Below are positions 9,485 to 20,394 of a DNA stretch of 64,000 nucleotides, one piece after another. A program made the position numbers and the translations under genes. Source of the stretch: Paenibacillus harenae DSM 16969 (GTDB taxonomy: Bacteria > Bacillota > Bacilli > Paenibacillales > Paenibacillaceae). The notes below the pieces were generated by a model that was given only the letters and a program-made list of their open reading frames with translations, did no database searches and was not told where the DNA came from. The first letter of the stretch is position 1. The number at the start of each line of letters is the position of its first letter. The stretch spans positions 1,385,845-1,449,844 of the forward strand of contig NZ_KE383842.1 in assembly GCF_000422465.1 (NCBI RefSeq). The letters are read 5' to 3'.

Positions 9485-10030
9485 CTATACGATTTCTTCT
9501 ACGATTATATTATTGTTCGTGAATACGCAAATTTCCGACGCAATCTCCAGAGCTGAACGAGCGATGTCCTTCGCTTCCATGTCTTTTGTATGACGCTTGA
9601 GCGCCCTCGCTGCCGACAGCGCGAAGCTGCCTCCTGAACCTATGGCCAGAATCCCGTCATCCGGCTCTATAATCTCGCCGTTGCCGGATATGAGCAGCAG
9701 CCCGGTTTGGTCCATCACTAGCATCATAGCCTCAAGCCTGCGAAGAACGCGGTCCGAGCGCCAATCCTTGGCTAGCTCAACAGCCGAGCGCTGCAAATTG
9801 CCGTGATGCTCCTCCAGCTTGGCTTCAAACTTCTCGAACAAAGTAATCGCGTCGGCAACCGAACCGGCAAAGCCGGCAATGACTTGTCCGCGATACAGTC
9901 TCCTGACCTTCTTGGCTTGATGCTTCATCACCATGCTGTTCCCGAAAGTTACCTGTCCATCCCCTGCAATTGCGCCCTTCCCTTCATGCCGGACAGCGCA
10001 GATCGTAGTCGCGTGAAATTGCATTTCCAT
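9485..10030 (-). CDS. hslV: HslV (ClpQ) protease subunit
   Basis: A 181-residue proteasome-like peptidase. It matches the Bacillus family closely ([42 protein letters not shown]). The N-terminus reads [10 protein letters not shown]; in most HslV proteins the catalytic residue is the Thr exposed just before TI. B. subtilis ClpQ has an extension in which a Ser is N-terminal; here the extension has no Ser, so the active residue needs thought (see findings). GAGGAGG precedes the ATG. Confidence 0.95.
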   Translation of the reverse strand: MEMQFHATTICAVRHEGKGAIAGDGQVTFGNSMVMKHQAKKVRRLYRGQVIAGFAGSVADAITLFEKFEAKLEEHHGNLQRSAVELAKDWRSDRVLRRLEAMMLVMDQTGLLLISGNGEIIEPDDGILAIGSGGSFALSAARALKRHTKDMEAKDIARSALEIASEICVFTNNNIIVEEIV

Positions 10031-10088
10031 CGCTTTGCCTCCTCTAAAATTGATTTGGAAATCAAACGGATATGTACATTACGGATTT

Positions 10089-11408
10089 CTAGCGCAAATG
10101 TTCCCGTTTAAATTGCTCGATGCCGTCCAAAGCGCGATTCGCAATCATTTCATTCTTTTCTTTTTTATTGCGGATCCTCTTCTCGAGAGGAGGGAACAGC
10201 CCGAAATTCGCATTCATCGGTTGAAAATGTTTAAAATCAGCCGTTGTAATATAGTTCGCCATGCTGCCAAGCGTCGTTTGCTCCGGCAATACGACCGGTT
10301 CCAGGCCGCGAGCGAGTCTTGCGGCATTAATGCCGGCGATTAAGCCCGATGCCGCCGACTCTACGTAACCTTCGACACCGGTCATTTGACCGGCAAAAAA
10401 CAGCGACTCTCGGTTGTTCAGCTGATAAGTCGGCTTTAACAGCCGGGGCGAGTTAATGAACGTATTTCGATGCATAACGCCATAGCGGACGAATTCGGCA
10501 TTTTCCAAACCCGGGATAAGCGAGAATACTCGCTTCTGCTCTCCCCATTTCAAATGGGTCTGGAATCCGACGAGATTATAAAGCGTCCCTGCCGCATTAT
10601 CCTGACGAAGCTGAATGACGGCATGAGGGAGCGTGCCGGTATGCGGATTAACCAGCCCGACCGGCTTCATTGGACCAAACAGCACGGTTTGCTTTCCACG
10701 GCTCGCCATGACCTCAATCGGCATACATCCTTCAAAATAAACTTCTTTCTCGAATTCCTTCAGCTCCGCCGTCTCTGCGGTCGTAAGCGCTTCATGGAAA
10801 ATATTGAACTCCTCTTCCGTCATCGGGCAGTTCAAATAAGCGGCCTCGCCTTTATCATATCTTGAAGCCAAGTACACTTTATTCATATCAATAGAGTCTT
10901 TTTCAACAATCGGCGCGGCAGCGTCATAAAAATAAAAATATTCCTCGCCAAGCAATTCGCGAATTTGGGAGGACAGACCGGGGGCCGTCAATGGGCCCGT
11001 CGCAATGACGACGATGCCCTCAGACGGTATTTCCGTCACTTCCTCGTTGCGCACCTCCACTAGCGGATGCTCCTGCAGCCTGCGCGTTACCTCGCCGGAG
11101 AAGCCATCGCGGTCAACGGCAAGCGCTCCGCCCGCCGGTACGGCGTGCTGATCCGCGCAGCTCAATATAAGGGAATCCAGCCTGCGCATCTCTTCTTTTA
11201 AAACGCCGACAGCATTGGTCAAACCATTTGCGCGCAAGCTGTTGCTGCATACGAGTTCAGCGAATTGGTTCGTGTGATGAGCCGGCGTTTTAGTTGCCGG
11301 ACGCATTTCGTATAAAACGACTGGCACTCCTTGCGAAGCGATTTGCCATGCTGCCTCGCTTCCCGCAAGACCTGCTCCGATGACTGTTACTTTCTGCGTT
11401 TGTGACAA
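10089..11408 (-). CDS. trmFO: tRNA (uracil-54) methyltransferase TrmFO (FADH2/folate dependent)
   Basis: A 439-residue flavoprotein that makes m5U54 in the tRNA T-loop using methylene-tetrahydrofolate. The dinucleotide-binding motif [13 protein letters not shown] is at the N-terminus, and the family stretches ELVCSNSLR (about 51-59) and [20 protein letters not shown] are present. The start is TTG at 11406-11408 behind AAAGGA. In B. subtilis xerC (codV) lies between this gene and hslV; here hslV lies 58 bases upstream of the stop and xerC is missing. Confidence 0.96.
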   Translation of the reverse strand: MSQTQKVTVIGAGLAGSEAAWQIASQGVPVVLYEMRPATKTPAHHTNQFAELVCSNSLRANGLTNAVGVLKEEMRRLDSLILSCADQHAVPAGGALAVDRDGFSGEVTRRLQEHPLVEVRNEEVTEIPSEGIVVIATGPLTAPGLSSQIRELLGEEYFYFYDAAAPIVEKDSIDMNKVYLASRYDKGEAAYLNCPMTEEEFNIFHEALTTAETAELKEFEKEVYFEGCMPIEVMASRGKQTVLFGPMKPVGLVNPHTGTLPHAVIQLRQDNAAGTLYNLVGFQTHLKWGEQKRVFSLIPGLENAEFVRYGVMHRNTFINSPRLLKPTYQLNNRESLFFAGQMTGVEGYVESAASGLIAGINAARLARGLEPVVLPEQTTLGSMANYITTADFKHFQPMNANFGLFPPLEKRIRNKKEKNEMIANRALDGIEQFKREHLR

Positions 11409-11462
11409 GTTGGGTCAATCCTTTCGATTAAAATACTCCCTAGCCCTCTTGGAGGGTCTCTA

Positions 11463-11580
11463 CCCGGCCTTCAAAGGCTTCCTTCAAGATCTATTCAAAC
11501 CAAACCTTAAAAGGCTTCTACCGAACCTTCAAAGGCTTCTACCCAAACCTTCAAAGACATCGACAAACCTCTACCCAAAG
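11463..11580. repeat. Degenerate tandem repeat, unit about 21-22 bases
   Basis: The core CCTTCAAAGGCTTCTACC recurs with changes at about 11464, 11504 (CCTTAAAAGGCTTCTACC), 11525 and 11547 (CCTTCAAAGACATCGAC), then decays into CCTCTACCC and CCTTTAAAGC. No coding frame with a start signal covers it. Confidence 0.75.
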
Positions 11581-11608
11581 CCTTTAAAGCGTTTCGAACC
11601 CACCCAAC

Positions 11609-11628
11609 CCCTCCCTTCCAAGGGAGGG
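11609..11628. repeat. Palindromic block CCCTCCCTT-CC-AAGGGAGGG
   Basis: Two 9-base arms face each other across two bases. It is followed by a GGGTTGCACCCTCTGG stretch with its own small inverted pair. The block resembles the short palindromic sequences that recur between genes in bacterial genomes, but only one copy is visible here. Confidence 0.5.
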
Positions 11629-11699
11629 CCCCAAGGGTTGCACCCTCTGGACACCCGCAATTGGACTAACGTTGGCGTGAATGTGACGGTTGAAAGCTG

Positions 11700-12000
11700 C
11701 GTTTTGTTAATGATCGCTTTCGTCCCATCGGGACACGCTTAACTTTTGGTGCGCCAGAGAAGCCTATATTAACAGTCTCTAAGAAAAGTTGGCGGCCCCA
11801 AGACGGCTATGAGCAACTTTTGCTAATATCGCTCTCGTCACTGCGGGACACGCTTTACTTTTGGTGCGCCAGAGATTTCTTTACTACCATATCCGATACG
11901 TTAGCGGTGCTGGGTTGGTCGAGTGGCGAATGCTAATGACGGCATTCGTTACGTATGGGACATGGTGCTCTGGCCCTTAGAGATACTTCTGTGATTTCTT
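11700..12000. repeat. Three degenerate copies of a unit of about 110-120 bases
   Basis: Copies are anchored by GTTAATGATCGC...GGGACACGCTTAACTTTTGGTGCGCCAGAGA (two pieces, 11705-11760), GCTAATATCGC...GGGACACGCTTTACTTTTGGTGCGCCAGAGA (11821-11873) and a weaker GCTAATGACGG...GGGACATGGTGCTCTGG...AGAGA (11930-11987). The first two share more than 35 positions near the 3' end. Confidence 0.7.
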
Positions 12001-12425
12001 AGCACCGTTTAGTGATATCTTTAGTGGATTTCATCCTATCAAAATCGTTACTTTCAGCGATTTTCTCGGCTATATTGGATTTGATCCAGCGAATTGGCTT
12101 CAATCAGGACTTTTTCGTCTGTATTGGTTTTTTTCACTGTATGATATACAGGATAGACATCCATCATATGGATTTCATGACAGAGTTACTGCAGAAATCC
12201 AATTTAGGATCATCCTGCGCGCTATAGCTCGAACCTCATTAGCCTCTCCAATGATTGAACAACAATGATACCGGCTTCCGATTTACGACCGTCAGGAATG
12301 GCTAAACCCTTCCGGTTTGTTTGGAAGGGTCGTCTGCGCCAGTAAAGCTGAGCGTGCTGTACTTACAACGAGTCCTCCCTGTGCAGAAGGAGGTTACTGG
12401 TGTGTAATTTCTTTACTGTTTCTGT

Positions 12426-14531
12426 CTATCCGTTCTCGATGTCTTGTTCTTCCTCATCAGGCACTTCTTCGGAGTAATCACAGGAAGGACACAGAAGCTT
12501 TACGCCGCTTCGGTTACGCTTCTCAACAAGCTTGGTCTCGCATTGCGGACAAGGCTTGTTGGTCGGTTTGTCCCAGGATACGTAATCGCAGCCCGGGTAT
12601 TGATCGCAGCCGTAGAAGATACGTCCTTTTTTGCTGCGGCGCTCAATGATTTTTCCTTCTGCGCATTTCGGGCAAGTCACCCCGATGTCCTTAACGATCG
12701 GCTTCGTATTCCGGCAATCGGGGAAGCCCGAACAAGCCAGAAACTTGCCGAAACGTCCCATCTTGAACACCAAGTGACGTCCGCACTTCTCGCACAGCTC
12801 ATCGGAAACCTCATCCTGAATTTCGATTTCCTTCATCTCGTCTTCGGCAACCTCAAGACGCTTCTCGAACGATTCATAGAAAGTGGAAAGCACCTTGACC
12901 CAGTCCTCCGTGCCTTCCTCTACATGGTCGAGATTGCCCTCCATATTCGCCGTAAATTCGGCATCGAGAATTTCCGGGAAAAATTCCTCCATCAGCTGAA
13001 TGACTAGCTCGCCTAATTCCGTCGGAAAAAACTTCTTCTCTTCCATGGCCACATAGCCGCGTTTCTGAATCGTCTCAAGCGTTGGCGCATACGTACTTGG
13101 CCGTCCTATGCCCAGCTCCTCAAGCGTCTTCACAAGCCTTGCTTCCGAATATCTTGGAGGCGGCTGCGTGAAATGCTGCTTCGGCTCAATCGATTCCGAT
13201 TGAATAACGTCGCCAACGACCAGCGGCGGCAAAAACTTATGCTCCTCCACCGTGCCGTCATCATTGCCTTCCACGTAAACCTTCATAAATCCGGCAAACT
13301 TCACTTTCGAGCCGGCAGCCCGAAAGACGGTATCACCTGATTGCATGTCTACGGTCATCGTATCCAAAACCGCCGATTGCATTTGACTTGAGACAAAACG
13401 CTCCCAAACCAGCTTATACAACCGGTGCTGATCCCGGCTCAAGAAAGGCTTCATCGATTCCGGGTCGCGTAATATCGACGTGGGACGGATCGCTTCATGC
13501 GCGTCTTGGGCGTTGCTGTTCTTTTTCGTATAAATGCGAGGCTGCTCCGGGAAGAAGGCCTCACCGTATTTGTCCGTTATATATTCTTTCGCTTCCTCTT
13601 GGGCAACGGGCGAAATCCGGGTCGAATCGGTTCTCATATAGGTAATCAAACCAACGGTACCCTCTTTGCCCAGCTCAACGCCTTCATACAGCTGCTGCGC
13701 CACAGACATGGTCTTCGATGCCCTGAAACCAAGCTTGCGGGCAGCCTCCTGCTGCAGGGAGCTTGTAATGAACGGCGGAGCAGGATGACGCATACGTTCC
13801 TTCTCTTTTACCTCAGACACGGTGAACTGGTTGTCCTTCATCGCTTGGAGCACTTCTTGAACTTCCGCTTCCTTGCCTAGTTCACGTTTATCCCCTTTCA
13901 AGGAATAATACTTTGCATCGAAAGGAATACCCGATTGTATCAGCTTAGCCGTAATCGACCAGTACTCTTCAGCCACGAAAGCGTCAATTTCATTATCGCG
14001 GTCGATAATAAGCTTCACAGCAACGGATTGCACGCGTCCGGCCGAAAGACCCTTCTTCACTTTTTTCCATAGCAGCGGACTGATCTTGTAGCCGACCAGC
14101 CGATCCAAAATACGACGGGCCTGCTGCGCATTTACGAGATCCATGTTTATTTTACGGGGCGTTTTAAACGCATCCTTCACCGCTTGCTTTGTTATTTCGT
14201 TAAAAACAACACGGCACGGGTCCTTCTCGTCCAGTTCCAGATAATGCGCCAAATGCCAAGCAATTGCTTCGCCTTCGCGATCCGGATCGGCTGCGAGAAA
14301 GACATGTTTCACTTTTTTGCTGGCATCCTTTAATTCCTTTAAGACGCTGCCTTTGCCGCGTATGGTTATGTATTTTGGATTAAAATCATTTTCAACCTCG
14401 ACGCCGATCTGGCTTTTTGGCAAATCGCGAATATGGCCCATCGAAGCTTTAACGATATATTTGCTGCCTAAATATTTACCGATCGTCTTCGCTTTGGCCG
14501 GTGATTCGACGATAACTAATGAATCTGCCAT
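12426..14531 (-). CDS. topA: DNA topoisomerase I
   Basis: A 701-residue type IA topoisomerase that relaxes negative supercoils. The TOPRIM domain opens [20 protein letters not shown] and contains [16 protein letters not shown]. The active-site Tyr is in [12 protein letters not shown]. Three C-terminal zinc ribbons are visible ([16 protein letters not shown] with [17 protein letters not shown] with CPSC). The ATG at 14529-14531 follows GAGGAGG; a longer frame to 14597 has no ribosome site. It follows dprA, as in B. subtilis. Confidence 0.97.
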   Translation of the reverse strand: MADSLVIVESPAKAKTIGKYLGSKYIVKASMGHIRDLPKSQIGVEVENDFNPKYITIRGKGSVLKELKDASKKVKHVFLAADPDREGEAIAWHLAHYLELDEKDPCRVVFNEITKQAVKDAFKTPRKINMDLVNAQQARRILDRLVGYKISPLLWKKVKKGLSAGRVQSVAVKLIIDRDNEIDAFVAEEYWSITAKLIQSGIPFDAKYYSLKGDKRELGKEAEVQEVLQAMKDNQFTVSEVKEKERMRHPAPPFITSSLQQEAARKLGFRASKTMSVAQQLYEGVELGKEGTVGLITYMRTDSTRISPVAQEEAKEYITDKYGEAFFPEQPRIYTKKNSNAQDAHEAIRPTSILRDPESMKPFLSRDQHRLYKLVWERFVSSQMQSAVLDTMTVDMQSGDTVFRAAGSKVKFAGFMKVYVEGNDDGTVEEHKFLPPLVVGDVIQSESIEPKQHFTQPPPRYSEARLVKTLEELGIGRPSTYAPTLETIQKRGYVAMEEKKFFPTELGELVIQLMEEFFPEILDAEFTANMEGNLDHVEEGTEDWVKVLSTFYESFEKRLEVAEDEMKEIEIQDEVSDELCEKCGRHLVFKMGRFGKFLACSGFPDCRNTKPIVKDIGVTCPKCAEGKIIERRSKKGRIFYGCDQYPGCDYVSWDKPTNKPCPQCETKLVEKRNRSGVKLLCPSCDYSEEVPDEEEQDIENG

Positions 14532-14559
14532 GTGGGGCGCCTCCTCTCTGTACTGCAAA

Positions 14560-15693
14560 CTATAATGCCATATATATCGACCCAGGCTGCAGTTCAATTT
14601 TTCGTTTTATACATAAATTTAGCAGAACTGAGTTCAAATGTCCAAACGGAATAGCTGACAACTCATGCAACTCATTAATGGATAAGGGCTGATCGCGTAA
14701 AAAAGCAATGATTTTTCTCTCTTCGTCGGTTAGTAAAGCTTCGTTTTTGGCCGGTTCGGATGATCCCGCCGCATCCATTCCCGCGTAAACGTCCAAAGCA
14801 GCCGGCAGCCAATTCAGCTCATCAATGATGTCGCTTACTCCGCTGATCAGCTTGGCTTCCCCTCTTTTAATCAGATCATTCGGTCCCTCGCTCTTCGGGG
14901 ATGAGATCGGACCGGGAATGGCAAATAGCTCCCTGTTCATTTCCAGCGCATGCTGCGCCGTTATTAATGAACCGCTGCGCTTTGCCCCTTCCACAACAAC
15001 GGTGCCTATCGTCAAGCCTGCAATGATTCGGTTTCGAAGAGGGAATTGTCCGGGATGCAGAGGCGTTCCGATCGGCGTCTCGGTTATGAGCAAGCCATGC
15101 TCGGCTATTTTATGAAACAAAGATAAATTTTCTGACGGATAACAGGTATCGATCGGCGTAGGTAATACGGCAATCGTGCCTCCCTTGCCGAACAGCGCGG
15201 CTTCATGCGCTTTACTATCGATCCCCCGGGCCAGCCCGCTGACGACGGTTAAGCCGGCGGCCGACAGCTCCTGAACAAGCTCGGTTGCGGAATGCCTCCC
15301 ATACGCGGTTGGCACTCTTGTACCGACTACCGCGATACCGGGGCGCTGCAGCAGTTCCAGTCTGCCACGCGCATAAAGTACCCACGGCGGCTGCGCAATC
15401 TCCCTCAGCGCCCGCGGGTATTCAGGATCATAGGGCGTTAATACAACCGCATTAACCCTGCCTACAGATTCAGATAAACCCTCGGACTCTATCCATGGAC
15501 GTCCGGTATTCCGTCCGACGATCGATTGGGCTTGGTTTTGCCGCAAACCAATCGCTAACAAGTCATCCAGACTCCAAAATGACTTCTGCCATAATTGATG
15601 ATTTAACGCTTTATGGATCGCATGCCACCCAATGCCCGGTGTTTCATGTAAGGTGATGATCATTTGTCTGCGAATATCATGTATTGCTGTCAT
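14560..15693 (-). CDS. dprA: DNA-processing protein DprA (Smf)
   Basis: A 377-residue protein that loads RecA on incoming single-stranded DNA in transformation. The Rossmann-like DNA_processg_A domain has [12 protein letters not shown] and [18 protein letters not shown]. The last about 60 residues look like the winged-helix tail ([20 protein letters not shown]). The second ATG (15691-15693) is chosen because AAGGGG lies nine bases before it. It leads into topA. The window also has comM, another transformation-linked gene. Confidence 0.94.
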   Translation of the reverse strand: MTAIHDIRRQMIITLHETPGIGWHAIHKALNHQLWQKSFWSLDDLLAIGLRQNQAQSIVGRNTGRPWIESEGLSESVGRVNAVVLTPYDPEYPRALREIAQPPWVLYARGRLELLQRPGIAVVGTRVPTAYGRHSATELVQELSAAGLTVVSGLARGIDSKAHEAALFGKGGTIAVLPTPIDTCYPSENLSLFHKIAEHGLLITETPIGTPLHPGQFPLRNRIIAGLTIGTVVVEGAKRSGSLITAQHALEMNRELFAIPGPISSPKSEGPNDLIKRGEAKLISGVSDIIDELNWLPAALDVYAGMDAAGSSEPAKNEALLTDEERKIIAFLRDQPLSINELHELSAIPFGHLNSVLLNLCIKRKIELQPGSIYMAL

Positions 15694-15796
15694 TTTATCC
15701 AACCCCTTCATGGATCGGGCTGGCCTGCATTCTTATCTATTGTGCGTTACACGGCATAAGAATGCAAGTCAACCGAATAAATTGTGACTAAAGAGA

Positions 15797-15845
15797 AAAA
15801 AAAAACAACCTCTCAATTCCCGTAACCGGGTCATTGAAAGGTTGC
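15797..15845 (-). terminator. Terminator after sucD
   Basis: Stem arms CAACCTCTCAAT (15806-15817) and ATTGAAAGGTTG (15833-15844) have one mismatch and enclose a CCCGTAACCGGG inner hairpin. A 10-base A run at 15796-15805 gives the T tract on the minus strand. Confidence 0.93.
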
Positions 15846-15868
15846 TTACCTTGTATAGGTTAATTTTA

Positions 15869-16801
15869 TTATTTATGCGTGATGCATTTCGCAAGCAAGT
15901 CCTGCTCTTCCAGCACGCTTACCAGCGTAGAGCCCATTTCGGAAGGAGTTGGAGCCACTTTAATGCCGCATGCCTCAAGCGTTGCGATTTTCTCGGCAGC
16001 CGTACCTTTGCCGCCGGAAATAATGGCGCCGGCATGGCCCATACGTTTGCCCGGAGGCGCCGTTGCGCCGCCGATAAAGCCGACAACCGGCTTCTTCATG
16101 TTCGCTTTGATCCACTCAGCCGCTTCTTCCTCAGCCGTACCGCCGATTTCGCCGATCATAATAACGGCATAAGTATCCGGATCGTCGTTGAAACGGCTCA
16201 GGATGTCGATGAACTCGGAGCCCTTAACCGGATCGCCGCCGATACCGACTGCAGACGATTGGCCGATGCCGCGTGTCGTCAGCTGATGAACCGCTTCATA
16301 AGTCAATGTTCCGGAGCGCGAGATAACGCCGACATGGCCCGGGGTGTGAATATAGCCCGGCATAATGCCGATCTTGCACTCGCCAGGCGTAATAACGCCA
16401 GGGCAGTTCGGTCCGATCAACGTCGTTTTGCTGCCGTCCATGTAACGTTTTACTTTAACCATGTCGAGCACCGGAATGCCTTCCGTAATACAAATAACAA
16501 GATCAAGCTCGGCATCCACCGCTTCCATAATCGCATCCGCCGCGAAAGCAGGCGGTACGTAGATCACTGAAGCGTTAGCTCCTGTAGCCGCTACCGCTTG
16601 AGCAACCGTATTAAAAACGGGAAGGGATACAAGCGATCCGTTATCAAGAGTAATGTCAACGTTAGTGCCGCCTTTGCCCGGCGTCACGCCGCCAACCATT
16701 TGCGTACCGTATTCCAAAGCGCCTTTTGTATGGAACAAGCCAGTAGCGCCGGTAATGCCCTGCGTAATGACCTTTGTATCTTTATTGACCAAAATGCTCA
16801 C
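15869..16801 (-). CDS. sucD: Succinyl-CoA ligase, alpha subunit
   Basis: A 310-residue subunit of the TCA-cycle enzyme that makes ATP or GTP from succinyl-CoA. The CoA-binding N-domain has [21 protein letters not shown]. The phosphorylated His is in [15 protein letters not shown]. The start is GTG behind AGGGGATG. It lies 58 bases after sucC and ends before a strong terminator, so sucCD form a two-gene operon. Confidence 0.97.
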   Translation of the reverse strand: MSILVNKDTKVITQGITGATGLFHTKGALEYGTQMVGGVTPGKGGTNVDITLDNGSLVSLPVFNTVAQAVAATGANASVIYVPPAFAADAIMEAVDAELDLVICITEGIPVLDMVKVKRYMDGSKTTLIGPNCPGVITPGECKIGIMPGYIHTPGHVGVISRSGTLTYEAVHQLTTRGIGQSSAVGIGGDPVKGSEFIDILSRFNDDPDTYAVIMIGEIGGTAEEEAAEWIKANMKKPVVGFIGGATAPPGKRMGHAGAIISGGKGTAAEKIATLEACGIKVAPTPSEMGSTLVSVLEEQDLLAKCITHK

Positions 16802-16859
16802 TCTTAACTCACATCCCCTGAATGAATTCGTATGCGGGCGTCCCGCACAGCAAGTTATC

Positions 16860-18020
16860 TTATTTCACGAGAGCGACAATCTTCTGCGCGCCGTCCGCCA
16901 TGGAATCCGCAGCCACAATGTTCAATCCCGATTCTTTCAAAATAGTTTTGCCGAGGTCCACGTTCGTGCCTTCAAGACGCACGACAAGCGGACGGTCAAG
17001 TCCAACCTGCTTCGCCGCTTCTACAACGCCGTTAGCAATAACATCGCAGCGCATTATGCCGCCGAAGATATTAACGAAGATGCCTTTAACCTTTTCATCG
17101 GACAAAATGATTTTGAATGCTTCCGTAACCTTCTCCGCCGTCGCACCGCCCCCTACATCAAGGAAGTTAGCCGGGTCGCCGCCGTAGTATTTGATAATAT
17201 CCATCGTCGCCATCGCAAGGCCTGCACCGTTAACGAGACAGCCGATGTTGCCGTCAAGAGCGATGTAGCTGAGGTCGAATTTGGAAGCTTCGATTTCCTT
17301 CGCATCTTCTTCTTCCAGATCGCGCAGTTCGATGATATCTTTATGGCGATACAAAGCGTTGGAATCAAAGTTCAGCTTTGCATCAAGCGCGATGACCTGT
17401 CCGTCTCCGGTCACCACGAGCGGGTTAATTTCCGCAATCGAAGCATCCTTCTCTACGAAAGCCGTGTACAGCGAAATCATGAATTTTACCGCTTTGTTTA
17501 CAAGCTCGCCCGGAATGTTAATCGAGTACGCCAATTTGCGGGCTTGGAAAGCTTGCAGTCCGACTGCCGGATCAACGATTTCTTTAAAAATTTTCTCCGG
17601 GGAGTGCTCGGCAACTTCCTCGATCTCCGTGCCGCCCTCTTCCGAAGCCATCATAACGACGCGGCCCGTACCGCGGTCGAGAACAACGCCGATATAATAC
17701 TCCTTCTTAATATCGCAGCCTTGCTCGATCAGAAGGCGTTTTACTTCTTTGCCTTCAGGACCCGTTTGGTGCGTTACCAGCACTTTGCCGAGAATCTCGC
17801 TTGCATATGCGCGAACCTCGTCCAAATTTTTAGCTACTTTAACTCCGCCCGCTTTGCCGCGTCCGCCTGCGTGAATTTGCGCTTTCACGACAACGACCTT
17901 CGTTCCGAGCTCCTTAGCGGCTTCAACAGCTTCGTCGACGGAGAAGGCTACTTTACCTTCCGGTACGACTACGCCATACTGTTTAAGGACCGCTTTCCCT
18001 TGATACTCATGGATATTCAT
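16860..18020 (-). CDS. sucC: Succinyl-CoA ligase, beta subunit
   Basis: A 386-residue ATP-grasp subunit. It opens [17 protein letters not shown] and has [36 protein letters not shown] and [10 protein letters not shown], the usual nucleotide and CoA contact motifs. The ATG at 18018-18020 follows GGAGG at nine bases. It is the first gene of sucCD. The upstream 320 bases to comM have a weak TACAAT -10-like hexamer near 18078-18085 on this strand but no good -35. Confidence 0.97.
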   Translation of the reverse strand: MNIHEYQGKAVLKQYGVVVPEGKVAFSVDEAVEAAKELGTKVVVVKAQIHAGGRGKAGGVKVAKNLDEVRAYASEILGKVLVTHQTGPEGKEVKRLLIEQGCDIKKEYYIGVVLDRGTGRVVMMASEEGGTEIEEVAEHSPEKIFKEIVDPAVGLQAFQARKLAYSINIPGELVNKAVKFMISLYTAFVEKDASIAEINPLVVTGDGQVIALDAKLNFDSNALYRHKDIIELRDLEEEDAKEIEASKFDLSYIALDGNIGCLVNGAGLAMATMDIIKYYGGDPANFLDVGGGATAEKVTEAFKIILSDEKVKGIFVNIFGGIMRCDVIANGVVEAAKQVGLDRPLVVRLEGTNVDLGKTILKESGLNIVAADSMADGAQKIVALVK

Positions 18021-18341
18021 TGTTGAAATCCTCCATTTCACAGACTGAAATCAGTCATATGTACACAAACATTTATTATTGTAGCATCTTTCCCCGCTTG
18101 TTACCTTATTTTCATTCATAATTAATACGGCTTTTTTGATATGGGTTTCATCTCGTTTTGAGATTAAACGGTAATATCCCAATAAACTACGCCGATTATT
18201 ATGTCCAAATGTCTTTTTTAATACGCCGGTCATGTATTAATAATTGACAAACGGCAAATTGCTGCACTATGATATTTTCAATAGCAAAAAGTTCGGATTG
18301 TGAGGAAGCACCTACATTCATAGATGGAGGTGTTTTTTGTC
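18021..18341. other. Divergent intergenic region between sucC and comM
   Basis: This stretch of 321 bases has no credible gene. It holds the sucC ribosome site, an AT-rich middle part and the comM promoter described separately. Confidence 0.7.
18244..18273 (+). promoter_or_regulatory. SigmaA-type promoter for comM
   Basis: A consensus TTGACA at 18244-18249 and TATGAT at 18268-18273 are separated by 18 bases. They lie 69 bases before the comM start and there is no other plus-strand gene for it to serve. Confidence 0.75.
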
Positions 18342-19910
18342 GTGTTCAGCTTAATTCACAGCGCAAGCGTATACGGCGTTGACGGTAAAAGAATTTCCGT
18401 AGAGGTGGATATTGCCAGCGGCCTTCCGCAAGTCAATATTGTAGGGCTTCCGGACCCGGCTGTCCGGGAATCGGTGGAACGAGTCAGAGCGGCGCTCAAG
18501 AACAGCGGTTTCACCTTCCCGATGGACCGTATCACGGTAAATCTGGCTCCCGCTGTGCTGCGCAAGGAGGGGACCTCCTTCGATTTAGCGATCGCTGCGG
18601 GTATTTTGACAGCGAGCGGACAAATTCATGCCGCACCGTTTCAACAAACGCTTCTGATCGGCGAACTGTCGCTCGACGGCAGCGTTCAACCCGTCACGGG
18701 CGTGCTCGCTATGCTCGAACAAGCGAAGCACTGCGGCTTCACCCGCGTGCTTCTGCCGTATGGCAACGTGAAGGAAGCCGCCTGGATTTCCGGAATGGAG
18801 CTGTTCGCGCTATCCCACTTGAAGGAGCTGAGCCCGGATTCCGCTAAGCAGAACGACTGGAATCACATTCGCGCGGCTTCAGACGATAACATGTACGAAC
18901 AGAATGACCAAGACGGTCTTGCGGCAATGAGCCAACAAGAAGTCGGCGACTATAGAGATGTCATCGGACAGCATCAAGCGAAGCGAGCTATGCTGATCGC
19001 CGCCGCCGGCAAACATAACATTCTGTTGAATGGACCGCCGGGCACAGGAAAAACCATGATGATACGGCGACTGCCCAGCATCCTCCCGTTACTGAATGAA
19101 CAGGAGGCGCTGGAGGTTACGAAAATTTACAGTGTCGCGGGAAAGCTGAACGACAGCTCTTCGGGCCTTATCAGATTTCCGCCGTTTCGCGCGCCGCATC
19201 ATACGATATCGACTGGCGGGCTTATCGGCGGCGGCACTATTCCGAAGCCTGGCGAGGTGACGCTCGCCCATCGCGGCGTGCTCTTTCTTGATGAACTTCC
19301 CGAATTTCCCAGGCAAGTGCTGGAGGTTATGCGGCAGCCTCTTGAAGACCGCATCGTGACAATCTCCCGCTCCAAAGCCGTCTTTCAATTTCCGGCAAGC
19401 TTGATGCTGGCCGCTTCCTTTAATCCTTGTCCTTGCGGTTACCACGGCCACGAGTACGGCGATAAACGCTGTTCGTGCAGCTCGACGGTCATCAGCCGTT
19501 ACCGCTCGAAAATCTCCGGACCGCTTCTTGACCGAATCGATCTTCATGTCGAGGTTCCGCGGCCCATTTCGCTTGATAACGCGAAGGTTGGCCCATCCCT
19601 CACCTCCGATCAAATGCGACAAATGGTTTTGGGAGCGAAGGCGTTTCAGCAAGCCCGCTTGGCAGACCATGGCGCTTTGTTCAATGGTGAATTATCCGGA
19701 GCGGTGCTTCGCAAAACGGTAAATATGAAGCCTGAAGCTTTAAACCTGCTCGAGAATGCGTTTAACGCGCTTGGGATCAGTATGCGGGCTTACGACCGGA
19801 TTCTAAAGCTTTCCAGGACGATTGCGGATCTCGGCTCAAGCGATGCGGTTGAAGCGGAGCATGTTGCCGAAGCCATACAATACCGCAGCTTTGACAACCA
19901 GCAGCCGTAA
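18342..19910 (+). CDS. comM: ComM/YifB-family Mg-chelatase-like ATPase
   Basis: About 522 residues. An N-terminal Lon-protease-like fold domain (SASVYGVDGKRISVEVDI, GLPDPAVRESVERVRAAL) is followed by an AAA+ module with Walker A GPPGTGKTMM and the family's Cys-rich FNPCPCGYHGHEY stretch, then a C-terminal Mg_chelatase_C. Known ComM acts as a helicase for branch migration in transformation; the YifB name covers the same family. The GTG at 18342 is preferred because GGAGGTG lies 10 bases upstream; an ATG at 18324 overlaps that site. It stands alone on the plus strand between yraN and sucC. Confidence 0.92.
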   Translation: MFSLIHSASVYGVDGKRISVEVDIASGLPQVNIVGLPDPAVRESVERVRAALKNSGFTFPMDRITVNLAPAVLRKEGTSFDLAIAAGILTASGQIHAAPFQQTLLIGELSLDGSVQPVTGVLAMLEQAKHCGFTRVLLPYGNVKEAAWISGMELFALSHLKELSPDSAKQNDWNHIRAASDDNMYEQNDQDGLAAMSQQEVGDYRDVIGQHQAKRAMLIAAAGKHNILLNGPPGTGKTMMIRRLPSILPLLNEQEALEVTKIYSVAGKLNDSSSGLIRFPPFRAPHHTISTGGLIGGGTIPKPGEVTLAHRGVLFLDELPEFPRQVLEVMRQPLEDRIVTISRSKAVFQFPASLMLAASFNPCPCGYHGHEYGDKRCSCSSTVISRYRSKISGPLLDRIDLHVEVPRPISLDNAKVGPSLTSDQMRQMVLGAKAFQQARLADHGALFNGELSGAVLRKTVNMKPEALNLLENAFNALGISMRAYDRILKLSRTIADLGSSDAVEAEHVAEAIQYRSFDNQQP

Positions 19911-19995
19911 GCCCAAGGTTCTGCTATCTTCGCCAATAACGAAGCGTCTGAGCATAGATTTACTCAGACACTTCGTTACTCTTATGAATTTCAAA

Positions 19996-20394
19996 TCAAA
20001 ACACGCTCTTATAATGCTTACAAGCTGCAATCGAGTCGTCTTGACGGTTGATCTCGATTGCAACGACGTCAAATTGAATGGAGATATCCGCTGCGGCCGT
20101 TCTGCTTTTCAAATAAACCTGCGCCGTTTCTCGTACCTGCTGCTGCTTGCGCCGGTCTACCGACTCGGCCGCAGTGCCGAATCTGCCGCCCGATCTGCGC
20201 GTCCGAACCTCAACGAATACAAGCCTGTTCTCATATTCTGCAATAATATCAATCTCTCCGCTGCGGCATCGCCAATTCCGTTCAATGATCCGATAGTTCG
20301 AATCCTGCAAGTACAGGCAAGCCGCAGCTTCGCCCAGCATCCCTGTCTGTCTGCGCGTTGAGACCCTGCTTAGCTTTCGTTCGTTTTCACTCAT
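19996..20394 (-). CDS. yraN: UPF0102 family endonuclease-like protein YraN
   Basis: A protein of about 132 residues with the restriction-endonuclease-like core GEIDIIAEYENRLVFVEVRTR and GRFGTAAESVDRRKQQQV. The Asp and Glu-x-Arg spacing matches the PD-(D/E)xK layout seen in this family, whose role is not known. The start at 20392-20394 overlaps the end of the upstream FlhB-tail-like gene by eight bases. A longer frame reaches 20433 but lies inside that gene. Confidence 0.88.
   Translation of the reverse strand: MSENERKLSRVSTRRQTGMLGEAAACLYLQDSNYRIIERNWRCRSGEIDIIAEYENRLVFVEVRTRRSGGRFGTAAESVDRRKQQQVRETAQVYLKSRTAAADISIQFDVVAIEINRQDDSIAACKHYKSVF

Larger units (their letters stand above)
11409..12425. 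other. Gene-free stretch between topA and trmFO, filled with degenerate repeats
   Basis: About 1 kb with no reading frame that has a ribosome site and sensible composition. It holds short tandem repeats (11463-11580), a 20-base palindrome-like block (11609-11628) and three related copies of a longer unit (about 11700-12000). From 12000 to 12425 there is AT-richer sequence with a GTCCTCC...GGAGG inverted pair near 12370-12395 and nothing else recognisable. The trmFO promoter must lie in the right-hand part but could not be pinpointed. Confidence 0.6.

Noticed and set aside
11380..11742. 120-codon plus-strand frame in the repeat field
   Set aside because: It is made of the tandem repeat and has no start signal; composition is unlike coding sequence.
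12012..12227. 71-codon plus-strand frame of hydrophobic residues
   Set aside because: There is no ribosome site and no recognisable motif; it lies in decayed non-coding sequence.
16653..18026. Long 457-codon plus-strand frame opposite sucC
   Set aside because: It is the antisense of sucCD, rich in Arg/Phe/Asn, without a start signal; an artefact of codon bias.
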